Position numbers and translations under genes: made by a program | Part shown: piece after piece, positions 8,930-16,746 of the stretch | Layout: each line of letters starts with the position of its first letter | How positions within the stretch are numbered: the first letter of the stretch is position 1 | Assembly: GCF_013393905.1 (NCBI RefSeq) | Contig: NZ_CP040272.1 | Coordinates: forward strand, 7,759,501 to 7,823,500 | Length of the DNA stretch: 64,000 bases | Reading direction: 5' to 3' | From: Nostoc sp. C052 | GTDB lineage: Bacteria > Cyanobacteriota > Cyanobacteriia > Cyanobacteriales > Nostocaceae | Notes under the pieces: model-generated | Told to the model about the DNA's origin: nothing | Database searches by the model: none | Seen by the model: only the letters and a program-made list of their open reading frames with translations

Positions 8930-9274
8930 ATGTCAATTGCAGTAGGAATGGTTGAAACGCTAGGCTTTCCAGCAGTGGTGGAAGCGGCTGACGCAATGGT
9001 GAAAGCGGCTCGCGTCACTTTAGTAGGTTATGAAAAAATTGGTAGTGGTCGGGTAACAGTAATTGTTCGGGGTGACGTTTCCGAAGTTCAAGCTTCTGTG
9101 GCCGCAGGAGTTGAATCTGTAAAGCGAGTCAATGGCGGACAAGTACTGTCTACTCATATCATTGCTCGTCCTCACGAAAACTTAGAATACGTTCTACCAA
9201 TTCGTTATACCGAAGATGTAGAGCAGTTCCGGGAAAATGTGAATGCAATTCGTCCTTTTGGTAGAAGACCGTAA
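8930..9274 (+). CDS. ccmK1: Carboxysome shell protein CcmK1 (BMC hexamer)
   Basis: Second BMC hexamer protein, 114 residues, nearly identical to CcmK2 over the first 98 residues. It differs by a 10-15 residue C-terminal extension (ending RPFGRRP) typical of CcmK1. The KIGS pore loop is conserved. The duplication gives two interchangeable facet proteins with different C termini. The stop codon is 6 bp upstream of ccmL, so translation of the two is probably coupled. Confidence 0.95.
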   Translation: MSIAVGMVETLGFPAVVEAADAMVKAARVTLVGYEKIGSGRVTVIVRGDVSEVQASVAAGVESVKRVNGGQVLSTHIIARPHENLEYVLPIRYTEDVEQFRENVNAIRPFGRRP

Positions 9275-9280
9275 TTTGTA

Positions 9281-9583
9281 ATGCAAATTGCCAAAGTTCG
9301 CGGCACAGTAGTTAGCACCCAAAAAGATCCAAGTCTGAGAGGTGTGAAACTACTGTTGTTACAATTAGTAGATGAAAACGGCAATATCCTACCAGAGTAT
9401 GAAGTAGCAGCAGATATTGTGGGAGCAGGAGTAGATGAGTGGGTACTCATCACTCGTGGTAGTGCCGCTCGTCAAGTTGTTGGCAATGAACAGCGTCCAT
9501 TGGATGCAGCAGTGGTGGCGATCATAGATACTATTTACGTTGAAGATCGCCTAATTTACAGCAAAAAAGATCAATATCGATAG
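9281..9583 (+). CDS. ccmL: Carboxysome vertex protein CcmL
   Basis: EutN/CcmL-family (BMC vertex) protein of 100 residues that forms pentamers closing the icosahedral shell corners. The family start MQIAKVRGTVVSTQKDPSLRG is intact, as are the central LLLLQLVDENGN and the WVLITRGSAARQV loop. It starts 6 bp after the ccmK1 stop. The following 102 bp before ccmM holds AACTCAT tandem units. Confidence 0.96.
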   Translation: MQIAKVRGTVVSTQKDPSLRGVKLLLLQLVDENGNILPEYEVAADIVGAGVDEWVLITRGSAARQVVGNEQRPLDAAVVAIIDTIYVEDRLIYSKKDQYR

Positions 9584-9594
9584 TCAACAGTTAG

Positions 9595-9666
9595 AAAAGT
9601 TAGGAGTTAAGAGTGAGAAGTGAGGAGTTAAAACTCATAACTCATAACTCATAATTCATAACTTAA
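9595..9666. repeat. Tandem repeats between ccmL and ccmM
   Basis: GTTAGGAGTTAAGAGTGAGAAG-like direct repeats are followed by AACTCAT units (about 9630-9660), just before the ccmM Shine-Dalgarno. Confidence 0.7.
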
Positions 9667-9670
9667 TTTC

Positions 9671-9676
9671 AGGAGG
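9671..9676 (+). promoter_or_regulatory. Strong ribosome-binding site of ccmM
   Basis: A perfect AGGAGG lies 9 nt before the ATG at 9686 and fixes the full-length CcmM start. Confidence 0.8.
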
Positions 9677-9685
9677 AATCTCGCG

Positions 9686-11692
9686 ATGGCAGTCCGCAGC
9701 ACGGCGGCACCCCCAACCCCGTGGTCAAGGAATTTAGCTGAACCTCAAATCCATGAAACTTCCTTTGTACATTCGTTCTCCAATCTGATTGGGGATGTAC
9801 GAATAGGTGCAAATGTAATCGTTGCTCCGGGGACTACGATTAGAGCGGATGAAGGTACACCCTTTTATCTTGGTGAAAATACCAATATTCAAGATGGTGT
9901 GGTCATTCATGGGTTGGAGCAAGGACGAGTAATTGGCGATGACCAAAATAAATACTCGGTATGGATTGGTAAAAACACTTGCATTACCCACATGGCTCTA
10001 ATTCACGGGCCAGCTTATGTAGGGGATAATTCCTTCATTGGCTTTCGCTCGACGGTGTTTAATGCCAGAGTGGGTGCAGGTTGCATCGTCATGATGCACG
10101 CTTTGATTCAAGACGTAGAGATTCCCCCTGGTAAATATATACCTTCGGGAGCGATAATTACCAGCCAGCAGCAAGCTGACCGCTTGCCAGATGTGCAAGA
10201 TCAAGATAAGGAATTTGCTCATCATGTAGTTGGGATTAATCAGGCATTACGAGCGGGTTATCTCTGTGCTGCGGATAGCAAATGTATAGCACCCATTCGG
10301 GATGAGAACGCTAAATCTTATACAGGTAATGGTATTACTGTTTTAGAGTTGGAAAGGAGTAGTGAAGTGGCGAGCAATAGCTTGGGTGCAGAAACAATAG
10401 ATCAGTTACGGTATCTATTACAGCAAGGTTATAAAATTGGTACGGAACACGTAGACCAAAGACGGTTCCGCACAGGTTCTTGGACTAGTTGTCAACCAAT
10501 TGAACCGAGATCGATCGGTGAAGCGATCGCAGCCTTAGAAAGCTGTCTAAATGACCATAGCGGCGAGTATGTCCGCCTGTTTGGCATTGACAAAGGTAGA
10601 AAGCGTGTGCTAGAGAGCATCATCCAACGTCCAGATGGTGATGCAAAACCAGCTACCAGTTTTAAAGCTCCAACTAGCAGTCATAGCAATGGCGGCTACA
10701 GCAGCAATAATGGTCATGGTAACAGTAATGGCTCTAGCAGCGGCAAAGTTAGTGGCGAAACTCTAGATCAAATCCGCCAACTTTTGGCGAGTGGTTATAA
10801 AATTGGCATAGAACACGTAGATGAGCGGCGCTTCCGCACAGGTTCTTGGACTAGTTGCAAGCCAATAGAAGCAACTTCCACAAATCAAGTCATCTCCGCC
10901 TTAGAAGAATGTATAGAGAGCCATCCAGGCGAATATGTGCGTTTAATCGGCATTGATACCAAAGCCAAACGCCGGGTATTAGAAAGCATTATCCAACGTC
11001 CAAATGGTCAAGTAGTATCTTCTGGTAGTCAGAAATCATTTCATACCAGTGCTAGCTCTGCGACAGCAACAGCTACTAGTAACCACTTGAGTACAGAAGT
11101 AGTAGACCAACTCCGGCAATTATTGGCTGGTGGCTCGAAAATTAGCATAGAACATGTAGATGAGCGCCGCTTCCGTACAGGTTCCTGGACTAGTACCGGT
11201 CAAATTCAAGCCTCTTCAGAAAGAGAAGCGATCGCCGCCGTAGAAAGACAACTCGGCGAATATCCAGGGGAATATGTACGCTTAATTGGTATTGACCCTA
11301 AAGCCAAACGGCGGGTATTAGAGACTATTATCCAACGTCCAAATGGTCAAGTAGCCTCCTCTGGCAGTCAGAAATCATTTACTACTAGTGCGGCATCCTC
11401 TGCAACAGCTACCGCTACCGCTACCGCTACCCGCTTGAGTACTGAAGTAGTAGAACAACTCCGGCAACTATTAGCTGGTGGGTATAAAATTAGCGTTGAG
11501 CATGTAGATCAACGGCGGTTCCGTACAGGTTCTTGGACTAGTACTGGTCAAATTCAAGCCTCCTCAGAAAGAGAAGCGATCGCATCTGTAGAAGGACAAC
11601 TCGGTGAATATCCAGGGGAATATGTACGCTTAATTGGTGTTGACCCCAAAGCCAAGCGTCGAGTATTAGAAACGATTATTCAACGACCATAA
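9686..11692 (+). CDS. ccmM: Carboxysome scaffold CcmM: gamma-carbonic-anhydrase domain plus four Rubisco small-subunit-like modules
   Basis: This 668-residue scaffold bundles Rubisco and recruits the shell. Residues 1-205 form a left-handed beta-helix of the gamma-carbonic-anhydrase type, with His in VVIHG and in THMALIHG. Cys194 and Cys200 are both present, the pair linked to an active enzyme in other CcmM proteins. Four SSUL modules follow, at about residues 231-318, 352-440, 468-555 and 583-668, each with HVD(E/Q)RRFRTGSW. Modules 1 and 2 carry Cys pairs spaced by 18 residues (269/287, 391/409). Modules 3 and 4 have Thr/Gln instead (504/522, 620/638). The last linker is an Ala-Thr repeat. 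An internal start at GTG 10367 would give an SSUL-only short form. Four modules is one more than in the best-studied cases. Confidence 0.96.
   Translation: MAVRSTAAPPTPWSRNLAEPQIHETSFVHSFSNLIGDVRIGANVIVAPGTTIRADEGTPFYLGENTNIQDGVVIHGLEQGRVIGDDQNKYSVWIGKNTCITHMALIHGPAYVGDNSFIGFRSTVFNARVGAGCIVMMHALIQDVEIPPGKYIPSGAIITSQQQADRLPDVQDQDKEFAHHVVGINQALRAGYLCAADSKCIAPIRDENAKSYTGNGITVLELERSSEVASNSLGAETIDQLRYLLQQGYKIGTEHVDQRRFRTGSWTSCQPIEPRSIGEAIAALESCLNDHSGEYVRLFGIDKGRKRVLESIIQRPDGDAKPATSFKAPTSSHSNGGYSSNNGHGNSNGSSSGKVSGETLDQIRQLLASGYKIGIEHVDERRFRTGSWTSCKPIEATSTNQVISALEECIESHPGEYVRLIGIDTKAKRRVLESIIQRPNGQVVSSGSQKSFHTSASSATATATSNHLSTEVVDQLRQLLAGGSKISIEHVDERRFRTGSWTSTGQIQASSEREAIAAVERQLGEYPGEYVRLIGIDPKAKRRVLETIIQRPNGQVASSGSQKSFTTSAASSATATATATATRLSTEVVEQLRQLLAGGYKISVEHVDQRRFRTGSWTSTGQIQASSEREAIASVEGQLGEYPGEYVRLIGVDPKAKRRVLETIIQRP
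10353..10369 (+). promoter_or_regulatory. Internal Shine-Dalgarno and GTG start for the short CcmM form
   Basis: AAAGGAG at 10353-10359 is followed after 7 nt by an in-frame GTG (10367, Val228). It sits exactly between the beta-helix domain and the first SSUL module. This matches the internal initiation known to make the short CcmM (M35 in Synechococcus). Here the short product would be 441 residues with four SSUL modules. Confidence 0.75.
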
Positions 11693-11707
11693 TAGTGCTG
11701 AGTTAAA

Positions 11708-11801
11708 AGTGCTGAGTGCTGAGTTAACACTTTAAAGACACCAGTTAAACTAGCTGTAAGCTCAGATTTTGGAACATACTAATTACTCAGCACTCAGCAC
11801 T
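11708..11801. repeat. 17-bp inverted repeat between ccmM and ccmN
   Basis: AGTGCTGAGTGCTGAGT at 11708-11724 pairs perfectly with 11785-11801, leaving a 60 nt loop. The arms are themselves tandem heptamers (GTGCTGA/CTCAGCA). It lies in the 143 bp spacer inside the operon and could form a large hairpin in the ccm mRNA. Confidence 0.8.
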
Positions 11802-11835
11802 CAGCACTACACCTGCTTCCGAGGTTAAAATTTCC

Positions 11836-12609
11836 ATGTCTGTGCTGCCACTGCGCCTCAGCAATAACTTTGATTCTTACATTAGTGGTGAGGTGACTAT
11901 TCATCCAAGCGCGGTACTTGCACCTGGGGTGATCCTCCAAGCGGCTGTAAATAGCAAGATCATCATTGGGCCAGGGGTCTGTATTGGTATGGGAGCAATT
12001 CTCCAAGTCCATGAAGGCACTCTAGAGGTAGAAGCAGGTGCAAACCTGGGAGCCGGTTTTTTGATGGTTGGCAAGGGCAAAATTGGAGCAAATGCTTGTA
12101 TTGGTTCAGCAACAACAGTTTTTAACTATTCAGTTGAACCTGGACAAGTAGTACCACCTGGTTCAATTTTAGGAGACACCAGTCGGCAGATTAGCCAAAT
12201 CAAGGAACCAGAACCATCTACAAATAACCCTACTTCTACAAATGCAGTACCGCCAAAGGAAGAGGAAAATGGCTCAGGTGAAGTTAAGGAAAAGGTAATT
12301 TCCTCAACTAACTTCTCAGCTGCGGCTTTTGTAGATTTCAAACAAAACAAGTCGATTTCTTATTTTAAATCTCCCGCTACTCCCGAAAGTCAGTCTCCTC
12401 CCGTGGAGGAACCTGCCAATGATGCTAACTCCACCTTGGAGTCAGCCGCCCAAGAGTCTACAGAATATCATTCAGACCCCAGTCAGCCAACTACAGAATC
12501 CCCTAATGGTTTCGGGACTCAGATTTATGGACAAGGGAGCATCAGCAGATTGTTGACTACATTGTTTCCTCATAGACAATCCTTGAGCAACCCAAACTCT
12601 GACGATTAG
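11836..12609 (+). CDS. ccmN: Carboxysome adaptor protein CcmN
   Basis: CcmN links the CcmM-Rubisco core to the CcmK shell. Residues 1-105 form hexapeptide (left-handed beta-helix) repeats: IHPSAVLAPGVILQ, GPGVCIGMGAILQV, GANACIGSATTVFNY. A long Pro/Ser/Glu-rich, low-complexity linker follows (about 115-225). The C-terminal amphipathic encapsulation peptide is clear: YGQGSISRLLTTLFPHRQSL. The length (257) is normal. It follows ccmM in the standard order. Confidence 0.93.
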   Translation: MSVLPLRLSNNFDSYISGEVTIHPSAVLAPGVILQAAVNSKIIIGPGVCIGMGAILQVHEGTLEVEAGANLGAGFLMVGKGKIGANACIGSATTVFNYSVEPGQVVPPGSILGDTSRQISQIKEPEPSTNNPTSTNAVPPKEEENGSGEVKEKVISSTNFSAAAFVDFKQNKSISYFKSPATPESQSPPVEEPANDANSTLESAAQESTEYHSDPSQPTTESPNGFGTQIYGQGSISRLLTTLFPHRQSLSNPNSDD

Positions 12610-12666
12610 TTCGAGTAAGTGTTAATTGTAAGGTGTCGGCTTTTTCCGTATTTTGGAGAATTCATT

Positions 12667-13455
12667 ATGGAAACATATAATCAACGGTCTATTCGCACCA
12701 CCCAAGGGGCGAGTAGTCAAGAAACCTTTCAGGATACTGCTTTAGGTTTAGTTTCTACCCGCAGCTTTCCCGCGATCGTTGGTACAGCGGATATGATGCT
12801 GAAATCGGCAGGAGTTCACCTCGTTGGGTATGAAAAAACTGGTAGTGGTCATTGTACTGCGATCGTCCGGGGTGGAATTGCTGACGTGCGTCTGGCGGTA
12901 GAATCAGGGGTACAAACAGCTGAACAATTTGGTCAGTTAGTTTCTAGTTTGGTGATTCCCCGACCTTATCCCAACCTAGATATAGTACTTCCCATCACAA
13001 CCCGTTTCACTAAATTGATGCAAGAGGGCAATTACAGCCGTCTGAGTAATCAAGCAATTGGTTTGGTAGAAACGCGGGGATTTCCCGCGATGGTAGGAGC
13101 GTGTGATGCCATGCTCAAAGCTGCTGATGTTCATTTAGCAGCTTATGAAAAAATTGGTGCGGGTTTGTGTACAGCGATTATTCGTGGTTCCGTAGCCAAT
13201 GTGGCGGTAGCAGTGGAAGCGGGAATGTTTGAAGCAGAACGTATTGGGGAATTGAATGCTGTGATGGTAATTCCTCGACCCCTTGATGAAATGGAGTTAA
13301 CCTTGCCATTGGCAAGCTGCTGGATAGAAGAACGGGAACCGTTAAACTTGCCAGTGAATATTAAAGAACAAGTTGCCGAAATCGAAGTATTAAGATTACC
13401 AGACTTAACCAAGCTACCGACAAAAGTTACAGAAGAATTATGGAATGATGAATGA
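12667..13455 (+). CDS. ccmO: Tandem-BMC carboxysome shell protein, CcmO-like
   Basis: Two BMC domains in one chain (about residues 23-115 and 138-225), as in CcmO, which forms pseudohexameric trimers in the shell. Each has the expected start (ALGLVSTRSFPAIVG and AIGLVETRGFPAMVG) and pore/interface stretch (GYEKTGSGHCTAIVRG and YEKIGAGLCTAIIRG). I chose the ATG at 12667 (METYNQRS), preceded by GGAG, over an upstream GTG at 12619. The C-terminal 50 residues are charged and unique. It is last in the ccm run and probably co-transcribed. Confidence 0.88.
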   Translation: METYNQRSIRTTQGASSQETFQDTALGLVSTRSFPAIVGTADMMLKSAGVHLVGYEKTGSGHCTAIVRGGIADVRLAVESGVQTAEQFGQLVSSLVIPRPYPNLDIVLPITTRFTKLMQEGNYSRLSNQAIGLVETRGFPAMVGACDAMLKAADVHLAAYEKIGAGLCTAIIRGSVANVAVAVEAGMFEAERIGELNAVMVIPRPLDEMELTLPLASCWIEEREPLNLPVNIKEQVAEIEVLRLPDLTKLPTKVTEELWNDE

Positions 13456-13495
13456 TGATAGATGAATTTGGGAAAATCCTTATTCATCATTCATC
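13447..13495. repeat. Inverted repeat at the end of ccmO
   Basis: GATGAATGATGA (13447-13458, covering the ccmO stop) pairs perfectly with 13484-13495. It is a possible hairpin ending the ccm transcript but lacks a T-run, so terminator function is uncertain. Confidence 0.5.
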
Positions 13496-13702
13496 AGGAG
13501 ATGGAAGGCATCTTACGCTTTAGCTGTTCTGATAATAGCTTCTTAAATCCATAAATAAAATACCCTTATTATAATATAAGCAATAGAGTTTTATCTATGA
13601 TAAAACTCGTAACTTTCTGTGAGCATCACTATATCATTTGCCAGTGTTCAGCAATACTAGTTTTATATCTATTAATCGCTATATACTACAGGAGAATCAC
13701 CC

Positions 13703-14644
13703 TTGAACCAAGCGACGCTGCACCAGTTAAAGGTGTTCGAGGCGGCGGCACGGCACAGTAGCTTTACTCGTGCTGCTGAGGAATTGTTTCTCACCCAACC
13801 TACCGTTTCTATGCAGATCAAGCAACTTACAAAAACGGTAGGGCTGCCATTATTTGAGCAAGTGGGGAAGCGATTGTATCTGACGGAAGCCGGACGGGAG
13901 TTATTTGCCACTTGTCGGCAGATTTTTCATAATATAGCCCAGTATCAAATGAAGGTGGCAGATTTAAAAGGGCTAAAACAGGGACAATTGCGCTTGGCAG
14001 TGATTACAACAGCAAAATATTTTATCCCACGTTTGCTAGGGCCATTTTGCGAACTTTATCCAGGGATTGATATCTCGCTACAAGTAACAAATCACGAACA
14101 AATTTTAGAACGGATGAGTCAGAATTTGGATGACTTATATATTATGAGTCAAATTCCAGACACTATAGATGTGACTTGTGAACCATTTTTAGAAAACCCT
14201 TTGATCGTATTTGCACCGACTAATCATCCGTTATCCAAAGAAAAAAATATTCCTATCCAACGCCTGTGTCACGAACCTTTTATTATGCGGGAACCTGGTT
14301 CAGGAACACGCCGCGCCGTCCAAAAGCTCTTTGAAGAAGAAGGGGTAGTAGTAAAAGTCAAGCTAGAATTGGGAAGTAACGAAGCAATTAAACAAGCGAT
14401 CGCAGGTGGTTTAGGTATTTCTGTTTTATCTCGTCATACCTTACTATCAGACACTTCAGAATTTAGCATTTTAGATGTACAACACTTCCCCATTCAGCGA
14501 TATTGGTACATGGTTTACCCATCTGGCAAGCAACTCTCTATCGTAGCTCGTGCCTATTATGAGTATCTACTAGCTGCGGCAAAGAATTTTGTCGAGCAAA
14601 ACGCTGATATTCCTTCTAGTACGCTCGAACCAATTCATGGGTAA
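13703..14644 (+). CDS. cmpR: LysR-type regulator, CmpR-like
   Basis: LysR-family regulator of 313 residues: N-terminal winged helix (LHQLKVFEAAARHSSFTRAAEELFLTQPTVSMQIKQL, about residues 5-41) and a periplasmic-binding-like effector domain (about 90-295). It starts at TTG 13703, with AGGAG 8 nt upstream and no better ATG nearby. It belongs to the CbbR/CmpR/NdhR group of carbon regulators. In Anabaena PCC 7120 the regulator next to the ccm operon is CmpR, the activator of bicarbonate-uptake genes. The identical setting supports that name, though NdhR/RbcR paralogues are similar. It probably senses photorespiratory or carbon metabolites and may act on the ndhF/ccm intergenic region. Confidence 0.8.
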   Translation: MNQATLHQLKVFEAAARHSSFTRAAEELFLTQPTVSMQIKQLTKTVGLPLFEQVGKRLYLTEAGRELFATCRQIFHNIAQYQMKVADLKGLKQGQLRLAVITTAKYFIPRLLGPFCELYPGIDISLQVTNHEQILERMSQNLDDLYIMSQIPDTIDVTCEPFLENPLIVFAPTNHPLSKEKNIPIQRLCHEPFIMREPGSGTRRAVQKLFEEEGVVVKVKLELGSNEAIKQAIAGGLGISVLSRHTLLSDTSEFSILDVQHFPIQRYWYMVYPSGKQLSIVARAYYEYLLAAAKNFVEQNADIPSSTLEPIHG

Positions 14645-14652
14645 AATAATTT

Positions 14653-14681
14653 GTAATTCGTAATTATGAATTACGAATTAC
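14653..14681. repeat. Perfect 13-bp hairpin after cmpR
   Basis: GTAATTCGTAATT (14653-14665), loop ATG, then AATTACGAATTAC (14669-14681). This is a very AT-rich palindrome 8 bp after the cmpR stop. It is related to the AATTCGT tandem repeats seen elsewhere. It is possibly an RNA 3' end, but there is no T-tract. Confidence 0.6.
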
Positions 14682-14765
14682 GAATTACCTAAAGGGGTTG
14701 ACTCTTAGACCGAGAAACATTGACAATTAACCAGCAGAATCATTAAAAATGGGGGAAAACTAGTA

Positions 14766-16397
14766 GTGGTTAACCCGGAACTAGCGTCTTGGCGCAAAAC
14801 AGTACAAAGCGAGATTGTAGCTGTTACTGTGTATACTGATAGAGCATTGGTTACACGGCGGGGTGTTGTTAATTTAACAGGAATTGAACAAGAATTAGTA
14901 ATTGCCCCAGTGCCAATGACTCTAGAAACCGAGTCTGTCAGGGTTAGCGGTACAGGTACGGTAGGGGTGCGCTTGCTGGGAGTTAGTAGCGATCGCATTT
15001 ACACTACTGAACCGATAGCCGAGCGAGTAGCACATTTAACAAGGCAAATTCAGCAACTAGAAGCAGAAAAACGCCACCTACAAGCCCAAGTGGATGCTTT
15101 AGCATTGCAATCTAGTTTTATCGCTGGCTTACGTGAAAAAACAGAAGAACCCTTTGCACAGAGTTTGTCTCGGAAAAATCTCAGCCTCAGCGAAACTTTA
15201 GATTTTTTGAACTTTCTTGGAAGCCAGTATAGTGAATATGCGATCGCATCTGGAGAGTGCAAAACCCAACAGCAGGAATTAGACAAACAACTGCAAGCAC
15301 TCCACACCTCATTGCAAAAAATCCAAACACCCCATCCGAAAGAGAGTTTTAGCTTAGTTGTCGCAGTCGAAGTAGCGGGTGAAGGCGAATTTGAATTAGA
15401 GGTATCCTACATAGTAAATCGGGCTAGTTGGAATCCGCTTTATGACTTACGTTTTAGCACTACCAGCGATATTGTGCATCTGAGCTACCTTGCAGAAATC
15501 ACCCAAAGCACTGGCGAAGATTGGATTGGTGCAAATCTTACCCTTTCTACCGCTAAACCAGGATTAGGTACACTCCCACCGAAACTTGAACCCTGGTATA
15601 TTGATGCACCACGTCCCCAAATGTTACGCCGACGACAATTTGATGCCCAGCCACCACTGCTGCCTAGCATAGTAGAGCCGCCTACTGCTGCCGCCAGAGC
15701 AGATTGGCAAGAACAAGACGAAGCTGCCGAGGATAGTCTCATTCCAGCAGAAACCGTTATAGCAGAAGTATCCAAACAAGGGAGTGTAGTTACCTTTAAA
15801 TTGAATAGTGGCGGCAACATTCCCAGTGATGGCGCACCCCATAAAACTACGATTTTCAACGATGATTATCCTTGTAGCTTCGATTATGTCGCAATGCCAC
15901 GCTTGGTAAGCTTCGCTTATCTACAAGCGAATGTGAAAAATAATCCCAACGGTGCGACTTTGTTAGCAGGTAAAGCGAATATTTTTCGCGACAACGTTTT
16001 TGTCGGCACTACTGGGTTAGACAATATTGCCCCAGGGCAAGAATTCAAACTGAATTTAGGAATTGATGAAGGTTTAAAAATAGAGCGCGACTTAGTTGAG
16101 CGTTTGGTAGATAAAAGATTAATTAGCAGCCAGCGCCGAACTACTTACAGTTATCGGTTAATAATTACTAACTTACTCGACAAAGAACTAAATCTGAAAC
16201 TAACAGAACAATTGCCAGTTAGCCGCAACGAGCAAATTAAAGTGCGTCTTAGTCGCAGTAACCCACAAATTCAACTTGGTGAAATGGGAATTTTAGAATG
16301 GCTATTAACTCTTCCTCCCCAAGAGCGGCGAGAAATATATTATCAGTTTAGTGTTGAACATTCGCCTGATTTAATGGTAGTTGGGTTAGATATTTAG
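14766..16397 (+). CDS. DUF4139/DUF4140 (mucoidy inhibitor MuiA-like) protein
   Basis: A 543-residue protein with the two-part architecture of MuiA-family proteins. An N-terminal DUF4140 domain (VTVYTDRALVTRRGVV..., about residues 18-120) runs into a coiled coil (QIQQLEAEKRHLQAQVDAL). A DUF4139 beta-rich domain (about 205-540) includes VSYIVNRASWNPLYDLR and DWIGANLTLSTAKP. The start is a GTG at 14766, and no signal peptide is visible. The function is not established; bacterial relatives affect exopolysaccharide phenotypes. It stands alone, with the CmpR gene upstream on the same strand. Confidence 0.85.
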   Translation: MVNPELASWRKTVQSEIVAVTVYTDRALVTRRGVVNLTGIEQELVIAPVPMTLETESVRVSGTGTVGVRLLGVSSDRIYTTEPIAERVAHLTRQIQQLEAEKRHLQAQVDALALQSSFIAGLREKTEEPFAQSLSRKNLSLSETLDFLNFLGSQYSEYAIASGECKTQQQELDKQLQALHTSLQKIQTPHPKESFSLVVAVEVAGEGEFELEVSYIVNRASWNPLYDLRFSTTSDIVHLSYLAEITQSTGEDWIGANLTLSTAKPGLGTLPPKLEPWYIDAPRPQMLRRRQFDAQPPLLPSIVEPPTAAARADWQEQDEAAEDSLIPAETVIAEVSKQGSVVTFKLNSGGNIPSDGAPHKTTIFNDDYPCSFDYVAMPRLVSFAYLQANVKNNPNGATLLAGKANIFRDNVFVGTTGLDNIAPGQEFKLNLGIDEGLKIERDLVERLVDKRLISSQRRTTYSYRLIITNLLDKELNLKLTEQLPVSRNEQIKVRLSRSNPQIQLGEMGILEWLLTLPPQERREIYYQFSVEHSPDLMVVGLDI

Positions 16398-16746
16398 GGA
16401 ATCCTAAAAAGTTAATTCTCTGCTAAAAAACCATAACTCTTGTGAGGTGGACTCCAATACTGCTCGCTTTGTGGATTTTTAACTCGGAATTGGGTTTTGG
16501 GAAAAGGTTAAAGGTTAAAGGTTTTTTCTTTCCCCTTTTCCCCAAAACCCGACAAGTATTGGGGTGGACTCTTGCCATTGGTATCAATTTCAGCTAGAAG
16601 CCTCTTCAAATCTCGTTTTTAGCCTCCGGCTGGAAATGCTGCTCCTGTTGGCTCTGCCGCCAGCAAAAATTGTAGAGCGCAAATATCCGATAAATTATTG
16701 TAGAGACGGCAATTCATCGCGTCTCTTGTCTTAACTAAGACTCACG
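16398..16746. repeat. Spacer with dispersed stem-loop elements
   Basis: This convergent spacer holds no gene. It contains an A/G-rich inverted element (about 16490-16560: GGGTTTTGGGAAAAGG...CCCCTTTTCCCCAAAACCC), which recurs in opposite orientation at 44938-45020. It also has a palindromic fragment around 16605-16670 (AGCCTCCGGCTGGAAATGCTGCTC) related to 44727-44833. A TTGTAGAGACGGC...CGTCTCT copy lies at 16698-16728. Confidence 0.7.

Noticed and set aside
9205..9453. 82-codon frame antisense to the ccmK1-ccmL junction
   Set aside because: Real genes on the plus strand cover it with strong family matches.
12619..12666. Upstream GTG start for the CcmO-like protein
   Set aside because: It adds 16 residues without similarity. 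The ATG at 12667 has a GGAG site and fits the double-BMC protein.
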